From Bryobacterales bacterium (lineage in GTDB: Bacteria; Acidobacteriota; Terriglobia; Bryobacterales; Bryobacteraceae): a DNA stretch of 64,000 nucleotides. This document shows positions 1-8,525 of the stretch, one piece after another; positions within the stretch are counted from its first letter, which is position 1; each line of letters starts with the position of its first letter. The stretch spans positions 62,001 to 126,000 of the forward strand of contig JADJWL010000010.1 of assembly GCA_016716385.1 (NCBI GenBank), given 5' to 3'. The notes beneath the pieces were generated by a model. That model ran no database searches and had not been told where the DNA came from. It was given only the letters and a program-made list of their open reading frames with translations. The position numbers and the translations under genes were made by a program.

Positions 1-597
1 CCCGGCAAAGTGGTCGCGATCCCCTGCCACATCGGCCGCAAGGACCAGGTAGAGGCGCTCGTGGCGCGGATCGAGGCGGATCTCGGCAGCGTCGATATCC
101 TCGTGAACAATGGAGCTACGGCCCTTGGACAGGGCCCGGCGCTGGAGGTCACCGAGGAGGCGCTGCTCAAGACGTTCGAGATTAACGTGGTCGCGGCGCA
201 CCGGCTGATCCGGCTGATCGCGCCGGGGATGCAGCGGAAAGGCAGAGGCGTGGTGATCAACGTCGCGTCGATCGCCGGGATCCGCCCGCAGGAGCAGGGA
301 CTCGCCTACAGCGCGTCCAAGGCCGCGCTCATCATGGTCACGCGGAGTTGGGCCGTGGAACTCGGACGCTGGGGCGTCCGGGTCAATGCCATCGCGCCCG
401 GGTTGATCAAGACCGATTTCAGCGCCTACTTCTGGGAAAGCGAAGAACACATGCGCCGGCTGGAGGCGACACAGCCCCTCCCGCGCGTCGGGTTGCCCGA
501 AGAAGTAGCCGGGATGGCGCTCTATCTCGCCTCCGATCAGGCCTCCTTCGTCACCGGACAGACGTTCGTTGTGGATGGTGGCGCGACCTGCGCCTGA
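1..597 (+). CDS. SDR family NAD(P)-dependent oxidoreductase, 5' end missing
   Basis: This is the C-terminal three quarters of a classical short-chain dehydrogenase/reductase. The reading frame is open from the first base, so the start and the N-terminal TGxxxGIG cofactor loop lie outside the window; the GTG at 10 is only an internal codon. Visible family landmarks are the NNAG-type motif (here NNGA), the catalytic serine in the VASIAG segment, the YSASK catalytic pair, the downstream NAIAPG segment and the C-terminal [11 protein letters not shown] typical of FabG-like enzymes. Such enzymes oxidise or reduce a hydroxyl or carbonyl with NAD(P)H in the cytoplasm; the substrate cannot be told from sequence. 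The next gene starts 17 bases downstream on the same strand but is functionally unrelated. Confidence 0.9.
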   Translation, partial: PGKVVAIPCHIGRKDQVEALVARIEADLGSVDILVNNGATALGQGPALEVTEEALLKTFEINVVAAHRLIRLIAPGMQRKGRGVVINVASIAGIRPQEQGLAYSASKAALIMVTRSWAVELGRWGVRVNAIAPGLIKTDFSAYFWESEEHMRRLEATQPLPRVGLPEEVAGMALYLASDQASFVTGQTFVVDGGATCA

Positions 598-614
598 TAT
601 ATTATCTGAATCCG

Positions 615-2969
615 ATGCGATCCATTCGAGCCCTGACGCTGCTTGCCGCGACGCTCGGGAGCGCTGTCGCGCACGATGGCTACCGCGTCATCGAATCCCG
701 CTGCCTGCAGTGCCACGGGGAAGCAGTGGCACTGTCCGGACTGAAGCTGAATTCGAGAGAAGGTGCTCTGCGGGGCGGTTCGCGCGGCGCTGCCGTTACG
801 CCGGGCGATGCGCGGGCGAGCCTGCTCTGGCAACTCCTGAACCACGCTCAGGCGCCAGCGATGCCGCCTACCGGCAGGCTGGCGGATGGCGAGATCGCCG
901 CGGTCCGCGATTGGATCGATTCCGGCTTTGCGTGGCCTTCTGAAACGAAGGCTGTGCGCAGTGAGTGGTGGGCGTTTCGCAAGCCGGACCGGCCCCCCGC
1001 GCCGCCGGGCGACGCGGCGGTCGACGCGTTCCTGGACCGGGCGATGCGCGCCAAGGGCCTCCATCCCGCGCCCGAGGCGGACCGCCGGACGCTGGTCCGG
1101 CGCGCCTACCGCAATCTGCACGGGCTGCCGCCCACTCCGGAACAGGTGGATGCTTTTCTGCGCGATGACTCCCCCGACGCTTGGGCGAAGCTGATTGACG
1201 CGCTGCTCGAATCCCCGCGCTACGGGGAAAAATGGGGCCGCTTCTGGCTCGACCTGGTGCGCTACGGCGACACCGCCGGCTTCGAGACCGACCCCTATCA
1301 CCTCGATGCCTGGCGGTACCGCGACTACGTCATCAAGTCCGCCAACGAAGACAAACCCTACGACCGGTTCATCCGGGAGCAACTCGCGGGCGACGAGATG
1401 TGGCCCGGCGATGCAGCCGCGGTTACCGCGACCGGCTACTTCCGCGTCGGACCGCACCGCGACCTGCAAGTGAAGGTCGAAGAACAGAACCGGATCGAGA
1501 AGCTCTCCGACTATGTCGAGACGACCTCCGGCGTCTTTCTCGGCCTGACGCTTGGCTGCGCCCGCTGCCACGATCACAAGTTCGACCCCCTGCCGCAGCG
1601 CGATTTCCTCCGCATGCAGGCGATCTTCGAACCGGCCGTGAACCGGCGTCACATGCTGCAGCCGCTTGCCCTGCTGAGCGATGTTTCGTATACGAAGCGT
1701 GAGTTCAAGCTCTGGCAGATCGGAGCGCAGGTGGCGAGCCTCTACGCGCCGTATGAGAAGCAACTCCGGCGGCAGAAGCTGGCCGGTCTGCCGGACTCCG
1801 TCCTCAAGGCTTTCGAAACGCCCCAGGATCAGCGCTCGGCCGAACAGCAGGCGCTGGTCACCGAGTACAACCGGCAGGCGCGGGTGGCAGAAGACGAAAT
1901 TCGCGAGGCGCTCTCGGCGGAGGACCGCGAGACGCTGGACGCCGTCGAGAAGCGGCTGGTGACAATCTTCCGCGGTTATGGCCCGCCGCCATTCGTCGAT
2001 GGGATCGGCGACGCGGCGCCCGTCTGGCGTGTGAAAGACCAAATACGCCCCGGATTTCCCGCCGTGGTGGGAGGTGGCGATGTGCCGGACGCGCCCGAGG
2101 GCGCGAAGTCCACCGGAAGGCGCACCGCGCTCGCCAACTGGATTGCGAGTCCCGAAAATCCGCTGACGGCGCGCGTGATGGTCAACCGGATCTGGCAGTT
2201 CCACTTCGGACGCGGCCTGGTGCCCACGGCCAGCGATTTCGGCGTGCGCTCGGGCCGGCCGTCGCACCCGGAACTGCTGGACTGGCTGGCGACGGAGTTC
2301 GTCCGCCAAGGCTGGTCCGTCAAGGCGATGCACCGGCTGATCATGAACACGGCGGCCTACCGCCGGTCGGCTGCGCCAGTGGCGAAGTCACGGGAGGCCG
2401 ATCCCGACAACGTGTTCCTTTCGCACATGAGCCGGCGGCGGCTGACGGCTGAAGAGATCCGCGACTCGGTCTTGTATGCGGCGGGCGAGTTGAACCTCAA
2501 GATCGGCGGCCCGCCCGCGGTGCCGCCGCTCGACGAGGAAGAACTCTACGGCATCATCGGCAACGTCGGGGACGCGTGGCCGGTGTCGCCGGATCCGGCG
2601 CAGCACAACCGCCGCGGCATTTACCTGCTGGCGCGCCGCACTTTCGTGCAGCCGATGTTCGCCGTCTTCGACCAGCCGGACGGCGTCGGTTCCTGCCCGC
2701 GGCGCAACGAAAGCACCACCGCGCCGCAGTCGCTGACGCTGCTCAACAGCCGCTTCACGGTGGACCAGGCGCGCAAGCTGGCCGCCGCCGCGCCCGATCC
2801 CGCAGCGATGTGGCGGCGCGTGCTCGGGCGCGAGCCAACGCGGCAGGAGGACGAGTGGGTCCGGGCGTTTCTCGCGGCGCAGGCGGCCAACCAAAGCAGC
2901 GAAGAAGACGCGCGCGCCGAACTGGCCCGCGCTCTGCTGAACCTGAACGAGTTTCTGTACGTGGATTGA
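615..2969 (+). CDS. DUF1549/DUF1553 (PSD1) domain cytochrome c
   Basis: The protein has 784 residues and begins with a signal peptide (hydrophobic run at residues 5-18, cleavage near AHDG). A planctomycete-type cytochrome c domain follows, with heme motif CLQCH at residues 30-34. A DUF1549 region comes next and includes a second CxxCH (CARCH, near residue 315). A DUF1553 region starts near residue 515 (TARVMVNRIWQFHFGRG). I chose the ATG at 615 because it opens directly into the signal peptide; the same frame is open further upstream but only antisense-quality sequence lies there. The family is abundant in Planctomycetes and Solibacter-type acidobacteria and is almost always followed by a DUF1501 protein, as here after 10 bases. 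The biochemical role of the pair is not established; export and heme binding suggest a periplasmic or surface redox or polymer-processing function. Confidence 0.92.
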   Translation: MRSIRALTLLAATLGSAVAHDGYRVIESRCLQCHGEAVALSGLKLNSREGALRGGSRGAAVTPGDARASLLWQLLNHAQAPAMPPTGRLADGEIAAVRDWIDSGFAWPSETKAVRSEWWAFRKPDRPPAPPGDAAVDAFLDRAMRAKGLHPAPEADRRTLVRRAYRNLHGLPPTPEQVDAFLRDDSPDAWAKLIDALLESPRYGEKWGRFWLDLVRYGDTAGFETDPYHLDAWRYRDYVIKSANEDKPYDRFIREQLAGDEMWPGDAAAVTATGYFRVGPHRDLQVKVEEQNRIEKLSDYVETTSGVFLGLTLGCARCHDHKFDPLPQRDFLRMQAIFEPAVNRRHMLQPLALLSDVSYTKREFKLWQIGAQVASLYAPYEKQLRRQKLAGLPDSVLKAFETPQDQRSAEQQALVTEYNRQARVAEDEIREALSAEDRETLDAVEKRLVTIFRGYGPPPFVDGIGDAAPVWRVKDQIRPGFPAVVGGGDVPDAPEGAKSTGRRTALANWIASPENPLTARVMVNRIWQFHFGRGLVPTASDFGVRSGRPSHPELLDWLATEFVRQGWSVKAMHRLIMNTAAYRRSAAPVAKSREADPDNVFLSHMSRRRLTAEEIRDSVLYAAGELNLKIGGPPAVPPLDEEELYGIIGNVGDAWPVSPDPAQHNRRGIYLLARRTFVQPMFAVFDQPDGVGSCPRRNESTTAPQSLTLLNSRFTVDQARKLAAAAPDPAAMWRRVLGREPTRQEDEWVRAFLAAQAANQSSEEDARAELARALLNLNEFLYVD

Positions 2970-2979
2970 GGGACCAGTC

Positions 2980-4380
2980 ATGACGCGACGCGATCTTCTG
3001 CTCAAGACCGGCCGCGGTTTCGGCGCCCTGGCAATGGCTGGGATGCTCGACGCCGCCGCGACCCGCGCCAATCCCCTGGCGCCTCGGAACCCGCATCAGC
3101 CCGCCAAGGCGAAGTCGGTCATCTATCTGTTCATGCACGGCGGACCGAGCCAGGTCGACACGTTCGACCCCAAGCCCGAACTCACGAAGCGCAGCGGACA
3201 GCCATTGTCGCTCGAGATCGCGAAGACCATTCAGACCACGTTCATTCACGACCCGACGAAAGCGAAGCTGCTGGGGAGTCCGTGGCAGTTCCGCCCCGGC
3301 GGCAAGAGCGGTCTCGAGATCTCCGACCTGTTCCCGCACCTGCGCGAGCGTGCCGACCACCTGGCCGTGATCCGCAGTTGCCGCAGCGACGTGTTTGACC
3401 ATGCGCCGGCGATCTATCTCGTCAACTCCGGGTCGCAGTTTCCCGGACGCCCGTGCCTTGGGTCGTGGGTCACCTACGGGCTCGGTACGGAGAACCAGAA
3501 CCTGCCGGCGTTTGTCGTGATGACGGATGGCTCGACGAAATCGGGACCGGCGGGATACGGTCCCGGCTTCCTGCCCACCGTCTACGAAGGGACCGTCCTG
3601 CGCAGCGGTGAGAGCCCGATCCTGCACCTGCGCACGCCGGAAGGCGTCCGGCCGAAGACGCAGCAGACGACCATCGACTTCATCACGCAGCTCGACCGCC
3701 TGCATGCCCAAACGCAGCCGGACTTCACGCTGGACGCGCGCATCGCCGCCTATGAGCTGGCATACCGCATGCAGGCCGAAGCGCCCGAAGCGGTCGACAT
3801 CTCGCGCGAGACCGAGGCCACGCGGCGCCTGTACGGCATCGGCGAGAAGGACACGGATGACTTCGGGCGCAAGTGTTTGCTCGCGCGGCGGCTGGTGGAG
3901 CGCGGTGTGCGCTTCATCCAGCTCTATTCAGGCACGCAGGTGGGCGACGACTGGGACGCGCACGGCGACCTGCTCGGCGGCCACACCCGCATGGCGCGCA
4001 AGTCCGACAAGCCGGTCGCGGGGTTGATCGAAGACCTGCGCTCGCGCGGCATGCTGGACTCGACACTCGTCGTCTGGGGCGGCGAGTTCGGACGCACGCC
4101 GCTCGCGCAGGGGGCAAACGGCCGCGACCATCATCCGTACGGCTTCAGCATGTGGATGGCGGGGGCGGGCATTCGCGGCGGGCAGGCGATTGGCGCGACG
4201 GACGATTTCGGTGTAAACGCGGTGGAGTCGCCCTTCGACGCCCACGACGTGAACGCCACGATTCTGCGCCTGCTCGGCGTCGATCACACGCGGCTGACCT
4301 ACTTCCACCAGGGCCGCGACCACCGCCTGACCGATGTCCACGGCGAGGGCGAGTTCACGGCGAGACTGGCCGGGGCGTAG
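2980..4380 (+). CDS. DUF1501 domain-containing protein, Tat-exported
   Basis: This 466-residue protein starts with a twin-arginine type leader (RRDLLLKTGRGFGALAMAG), indicating export of a folded protein. Typical DUF1501 segments follow: FMHGGPSQVDTFDPKP near residue 50, the acidic cluster around DDWDAHGD in the last third, and GRDHHPYGFSMW near residue 385. DUF1501 proteins are distant members of the alkaline phosphatase/sulfatase superfamily, but no activity is proven. The gene follows the DUF1549/DUF1553 cytochrome after 10 bases, the standard arrangement, so the two are very likely co-transcribed and act together outside the cytoplasm. It ends tail to tail with the operon on the opposite strand, only 5 bases away. 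Confidence 0.93.
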   Translation: MTRRDLLLKTGRGFGALAMAGMLDAAATRANPLAPRNPHQPAKAKSVIYLFMHGGPSQVDTFDPKPELTKRSGQPLSLEIAKTIQTTFIHDPTKAKLLGSPWQFRPGGKSGLEISDLFPHLRERADHLAVIRSCRSDVFDHAPAIYLVNSGSQFPGRPCLGSWVTYGLGTENQNLPAFVVMTDGSTKSGPAGYGPGFLPTVYEGTVLRSGESPILHLRTPEGVRPKTQQTTIDFITQLDRLHAQTQPDFTLDARIAAYELAYRMQAEAPEAVDISRETEATRRLYGIGEKDTDDFGRKCLLARRLVERGVRFIQLYSGTQVGDDWDAHGDLLGGHTRMARKSDKPVAGLIEDLRSRGMLDSTLVVWGGEFGRTPLAQGANGRDHHPYGFSMWMAGAGIRGGQAIGATDDFGVNAVESPFDAHDVNATILRLLGVDHTRLTYFHQGRDHRLTDVHGEGEFTARLAGA

Positions 4381-4385
4381 GCCAC

Positions 4386-6135
4386 TCAATACTCAATCTC
4401 GTGCAGCTCTCCCACGGTTTCCAGTTCGGCGTCAGGGCCCGGTGAATAGGTAAACCGGGCTTTCTGCGGCTCCTGGATGCCACAGCGAAACTCGATCTTC
4501 TCGCGATTGATGGCGATCTGGTCGGGCTGACTGACCTTGAGTCCGACCCGCTTCCCTCCTGACTGGATGCGGAACACCGCCCAGCCCTCGTGACACTCCA
4601 CCTCCACCAGTTCGCCGGCAATGCGGGCGTGCTCGGGTTCGGCGCCGTGCGGTGTCACTCCGGGCCTTTGCTCGGGCGCCGGCAGCGTGGGCGCCGGAGG
4701 CGGCGCCGCGGTCCCGGCCTTCTCGACCCAGTTCAGATAATCCTCGATGCGTTCGAGTGCATGCGCGTCTTGCGGCTCCCGCGCGTACTTCCTGGCTTGG
4801 GCCAGCGCGTTGCGGGCGAGCGGGGCCTGTTGCAACCGCAGGTGCGCCATGGCCCGCGCCGCGAAGAGCCGGAATGCGTTCTCGACATCGACCTTGCGAA
4901 TGGCGTCCAGTTCCTTCAGCGCCTTGGAAGGGCTCGTTCTGGTCGACCAGGTGGAATGCGTACCAGGTACGGATGGCCGCGTCGCCCGGCCTCAATTCGG
5001 CCGCGCGTGCCAATGACCTGGTGACTTCGGCGGGATCGCCGCCCAACGCCTGGAGCACCCTGGCATAGTCGGTGAACAGCGCGCCGTCGTCGGCGCCAAG
5101 GGCGATGGCCCGCTCGTAATGGCCTCGGGCGGCCGTGTCATCGCCCGTTCTGCGCGCCAGGCGCGCCAACCCGAACTGCACCCGCCAGTCATCCGGTGTC
5201 AACTTCCCGTAGACTTCGCGAGCCTGCTCGAAGCGGGCCATCACCCCGTGCAGCTCAGCAAAGACCAGGCCGATCTCCATGTCCTCCACGTCCACCGCTT
5301 CAGCCTCGATGCGCGACTTATCCACATGGATCGGCGCCTTCCACATCATCAGCACCCGTTGTCCCAGGTAGTCGCGCAAGCTGTCCAACATATCCAAAGT
5401 CGACGCGCCGTACAGCTCGGAAAACACCTGCTTGGCCGGCTTACCATCGGCAAGCTGGGTCATCAGTGCGCCGCGCTTCGCCGTGTACTTCTTGTCGAAC
5501 AACAGCATGTGGCACAATGCCCAGCTTTGCGCGTAGAACATCGCCTTGCGCTCGGGGTCCTTGAAGGGAGTCACCCGGTAGTCCAGGTTCAGCACCAGGT
5601 CGAGGTCGAGCCAGCGGGCACCTGCCAGGTGCCGCATGTGTCTCTCGATCACATGACCGATCACCACGTCTTTGCCTTCCGGACGGTAGGTGGAATACAC
5701 CTCCGCCAGACCCTCGTTGAACCAGGACGGGAACTGCATCCTGGAATGTTTCACCAGCAAGTGGATGAACTCGTGGACGGCGACCTCCAGGGTATCCTGT
5801 GGCAACTGCCGCATGATAACGAAATCCCGCAGGTCGTTGGCTGTGTAGAACGCAGCGGTTTGCGGGTCGGGCGCGTACTGGTTATATTCGCGCTGATCGC
5901 GGAACAGGACGACTCGCACACGGTTGTCGAGCACCGGCCTCGATCTGGTGAACTGAGCGAACACCTCCATGGTTTGCTCCAAGGTCTGAAGCGCGGCGCG
6001 GGCCCGCCGGTCCCCAACGGACGAATACAGTTCGAAGTGGGTGGAGGTCAGTTTCCGCCACGGGTTGGCAGCCGCAAGCGGGAACGAAAAGCAAACACTC
6101 AGGACAGCTACGAACGCGCACAGCCGGACGTGCAT
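4386..6135 (-). pseudogene. gluzincin (peptidase MA-like) with TPR region, frame-broken
   Basis: The reading frame begins with a signal peptide (residues 1-23, ending LAAA). It carries a gluzincin zinc site, HEFIH at residues 121-125, with the third ligand in WFNEGLAE (E141), and then a helical TPR-like half. Near 4926-4932 the frame breaks. Upstream it reads through DQNEP; the correct continuation (KALKELDAIRKVDVENAFR) is in another frame and ends at 4386, whereas the original frame runs into nonsense to 4432. The total length (1750 bases) fits one inserted base in an otherwise intact gene of about 582 codons. The family (Peptidase_MA_2, DUF1570-like) is thought to cleave or bind peptides in the periplasm. 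This is the last gene of the DUF1592 operon, 22 bases after the nucleoside hydrolase. Either a real mutation or a sequence error. Confidence 0.8.
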
Positions 6136-6157
6136 GGTTGCACCCTGTCCGGTCGCC

Positions 6158-7180
6158 TCAAGGCGCAGCCGACGGCGGCTTCGCCTCGGGAACCGGTTTC
6201 GGTTTCGGGGGATCGGGAGGCGGCACGCGCCGCCTTTGCCGCTCCACCGGCTTCGCTCCAGCGATCTCGATCAGCGTGGACACGACCTTCTCCCTGCGTG
6301 CCGGATCGCAAATCAAGTATCTGTGCTTCCCGTCAGCCGACGGCGCAAACTCCGTGCGGCCGTCGTCGTGGACGCGAATTGTTCCCGGTTCGGACAGATC
6401 GAAATATCCCTTGTCCGGCCGCACCGCGTGCAGGGCCGCCGTCATGTCCCAGGCCGGGGTGTCGTACGGCATCGGCTTGTACGCCTTGTAGGCGTCGCCC
6501 ACCGGATGCCGGTCCGGCCACCCGGCGACCGCCGATCCCGGAAACAGCACCTGGTCGCCCACCTCGACGCCGGACGCAACAATCGGCGACGGCCATTCCG
6601 CGAACAGCTTCCGCGCCGCCGGGATGTCCAGCTTGATGTTGTATTCCGGACCCCCTTGCGGATACGCCCCGCCCATCACCGCCAGCAGCCGCACCTTCTG
6701 CGCGACCAGTTCCTTTGCACCGGGCAACGCCAGCATGCGGACCAGGTTCGTCGCCGGACCCGTCAGCACCACAATCGCGTTGCCGTCGTGCTGCGCCGTG
6801 AGCGCGTTGCGGATCAGGGGCGCCGGATCCGCCGTGTCGTTCACGCCGCCGATCCCATGCGGGTAGAGCGGTTCGCCCTCGTCGTCGCGGCGGCTGAGCG
6901 GCTGCGTCAGCATCGCGGTGTCTTCCGGCAGCGGACCCTCGGCAGCCAGCCCGACTGGCAGCGCTTTGCCCGCAAATCCAGGCATGTAGAAACGCCGCAC
7001 GGCTTCCGTGAAGCGTGCGGCGTTCAGATTCGGCTTGCTGACGCTGATCGCGACGACGCGAATCTCGTCCCGGCCATCGAAGCCGTAGAGCAGCGCCAGA
7101 GCCAGCGCGTCGTCGATGCTGTTGCCCATGTCGGCGTCGAAAATGACACCGGGCGGGGGCAGTTCCGCTGCGGCCTGCAT
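6158..7180 (-). CDS. nucleoside hydrolase family protein
   Basis: The 340-residue protein matches the inosine-uridine preferring nucleoside hydrolase fold. The N-terminal calcium/ribose site reads DADMGNSIDDALAL, where close relatives usually have DxDMGNDxDDALAL, so one aspartate of the cluster is serine here. The later VLTGPATNL segment is present, and the C-terminal aspartate appears in AWDMTAAL. These enzymes split the N-glycosidic bond of nucleosides to ribose and base. There is no obvious signal peptide, and the C terminus is a proline- and lysine-rich tail (PPPDPPKPKPVPEAKPP), which is unusual. The start lies 1 base after the stop of the DUF1552 gene, which implies translational coupling in one operon. 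Substrate is unknown, and related proteins in such operons may act on non-nucleoside glycosides. Confidence 0.88.
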   Translation of the reverse strand: MQAAAELPPPGVIFDADMGNSIDDALALALLYGFDGRDEIRVVAISVSKPNLNAARFTEAVRRFYMPGFAGKALPVGLAAEGPLPEDTAMLTQPLSRRDDEGEPLYPHGIGGVNDTADPAPLIRNALTAQHDGNAIVVLTGPATNLVRMLALPGAKELVAQKVRLLAVMGGAYPQGGPEYNIKLDIPAARKLFAEWPSPIVASGVEVGDQVLFPGSAVAGWPDRHPVGDAYKAYKPMPYDTPAWDMTAALHAVRPDKGYFDLSEPGTIRVHDDGRTEFAPSADGKHRYLICDPARREKVVSTLIEIAGAKPVERQRRRVPPPDPPKPKPVPEAKPPSAAP

Positions 7181-7181
7181 C

Positions 7182-8525
7182 CTACGCCAGATCCAGGCCG
7201 TCCAGGCGGCCCGTCGAATCGGCGAAGTGCTCGGCGTGGACGCCCATACGGTCCATCAGGTTCAGGTACAGGTTCGTGATCGGCGTCTCACGGCGGTAGA
7301 CGACGCGGCGGCCTGTCTTGAGCGTCCCATTGGCGCGTCCGGCGATCAGCACCGGCAAGTCGTCGTGCGTGTGGCGGTTGCCGTCGGAGAGGCCGGCGCC
7401 GTAAGTGATCATCGAGTGATCGAGCAATGTGCCGTCGCCTTCCTGAATCGACTTCAGCTTCTCGATCCAGGCGGCGAACTGCCGTACCTGGTAGGCGTTG
7501 ATCTGCGCCACCTTCTCGATCATGTCGGGGTCGTTGCGGTGGTGCGTTAACGGATGGTGGCCGTCGGAGATGCCGATCTCGCGGTAGGGGCGCGATGAGC
7601 CCTCGCGCGTCACCAGGAACGTCACCACGCGGCTCAGGTCCGCCTGGAACGCTACCGTGATCATGTCGGTCATCAGCTTGAAGTGTTCGGCGAAATCGGC
7701 CGGGATGCCGTACGGCTTCTCCATGCCCGGGTCGATCTGCGCGTTGTCGTGCTCGGCGCGTTCGATCTGCCGTTCGATGTCGCGAATCGAGGACAGGTAT
7801 TCGTCGAGCTTGCGGCGGTCGGTCGGGCCGAGATCGCCCTGCAGCTTCCGCGTATCCTCGCGGACGAAGTCGAGAATGCTGCGGCGGAACTTCGCCTGCC
7901 GCGCCCGCGCCTCGGGACTCAGTTCCACGCCCTTGCCGAAGAGCCGTTCGAACAATGTGCGCGGATCGAGAATCGGGGGCAGCGGCTGGGTTTCGCTGCG
8001 CCACGCCAGGTTGTTCGTGTACGCGCAGGAGTAGCCGGAATCGCAGTCGCCGGCCTGCCGCGAATCTTCCAACCCGACTTCGAGAGATGGGAAGCGCGTC
8101 TGGCTGCCGAGGTGGTTCGCGATGAGCTGATCGCACGAAACGCCCGCCTGAATATCCACGGCCGATTTCCGCGGGTGCACGCCCGTCAGATACGCGCCGC
8201 AGCAGCGCCCGTGGTCGCCCGCGCCGTCGAGCAGCGCGCGGCCATTATTCTGCGTGAGGTTCGTGAGCAGCAGCAGGTCGTCCTTGAACGGCTGGAGCGG
8301 CTTCAGGATCCGCGGCAGCTCGCCGAGCTTGCCCTCGTAATCCGGATTCCAGTAGCGCATCTCGATGCCGTTCGGCACGTAGACCACCGCCAGGCGGAGC
8401 GGCGTCTTTCCCGGGATCGAGCTCGACGCCAGGGCGGGCGACATCGCATCGAACACGGGCAGCGCAATCGCCGTGCCCACGCCCCGCAGCAGCGTTCTCC
8501 TTGATAGGGTCTTACGCGTGATCAT
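7182..8525 (-). CDS. DUF1552 domain-containing protein, Tat-type leader
   Basis: The ATG at 8525 gives a 447-residue protein with a twin-arginine leader (SRRTLLRGVGTAIALPVFDAM). It also overlaps the stop of the upstream DUF1592 gene in an ATGA, with a GGAGG ribosome site upstream; the frame is open 29 codons further but without similarity. Typical DUF1552 segments include VVYVPNGIEMRYWNP, AGDHGRCCGAYLTG and LLDHSMITYGAGLSDGNRHTHDDLPVL. DUF1552 proteins resemble DUF1501 proteins in their late GAGLSDGNRH-type region, and both are exported partners of cytochrome-domain proteins. Function is not known experimentally. The operon context suggests it works with the DUF1592 cytochrome in the periplasm. 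Confidence 0.92.
   Translation of the reverse strand: MITRKTLSRRTLLRGVGTAIALPVFDAMSPALASSSIPGKTPLRLAVVYVPNGIEMRYWNPDYEGKLGELPRILKPLQPFKDDLLLLTNLTQNNGRALLDGAGDHGRCCGAYLTGVHPRKSAVDIQAGVSCDQLIANHLGSQTRFPSLEVGLEDSRQAGDCDSGYSCAYTNNLAWRSETQPLPPILDPRTLFERLFGKGVELSPEARARQAKFRRSILDFVREDTRKLQGDLGPTDRRKLDEYLSSIRDIERQIERAEHDNAQIDPGMEKPYGIPADFAEHFKLMTDMITVAFQADLSRVVTFLVTREGSSRPYREIGISDGHHPLTHHRNDPDMIEKVAQINAYQVRQFAAWIEKLKSIQEGDGTLLDHSMITYGAGLSDGNRHTHDDLPVLIAGRANGTLKTGRRVVYRRETPITNLYLNLMDRMGVHAEHFADSTGRLDGLDLA

Noticed and set aside
348..614. N-terminal extension of the DUF1549/DUF1553 protein into the SDR gene
   Set aside because: The ATG at 615 opens onto a proper signal peptide; the upstream part overlaps the SDR coding region out of frame.
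5119..6636. Plus-strand open frame of about 500 codons
   Set aside because: It is the reverse of the peptidase and nucleoside hydrolase genes, which have clear active sites; no independent motif is present.
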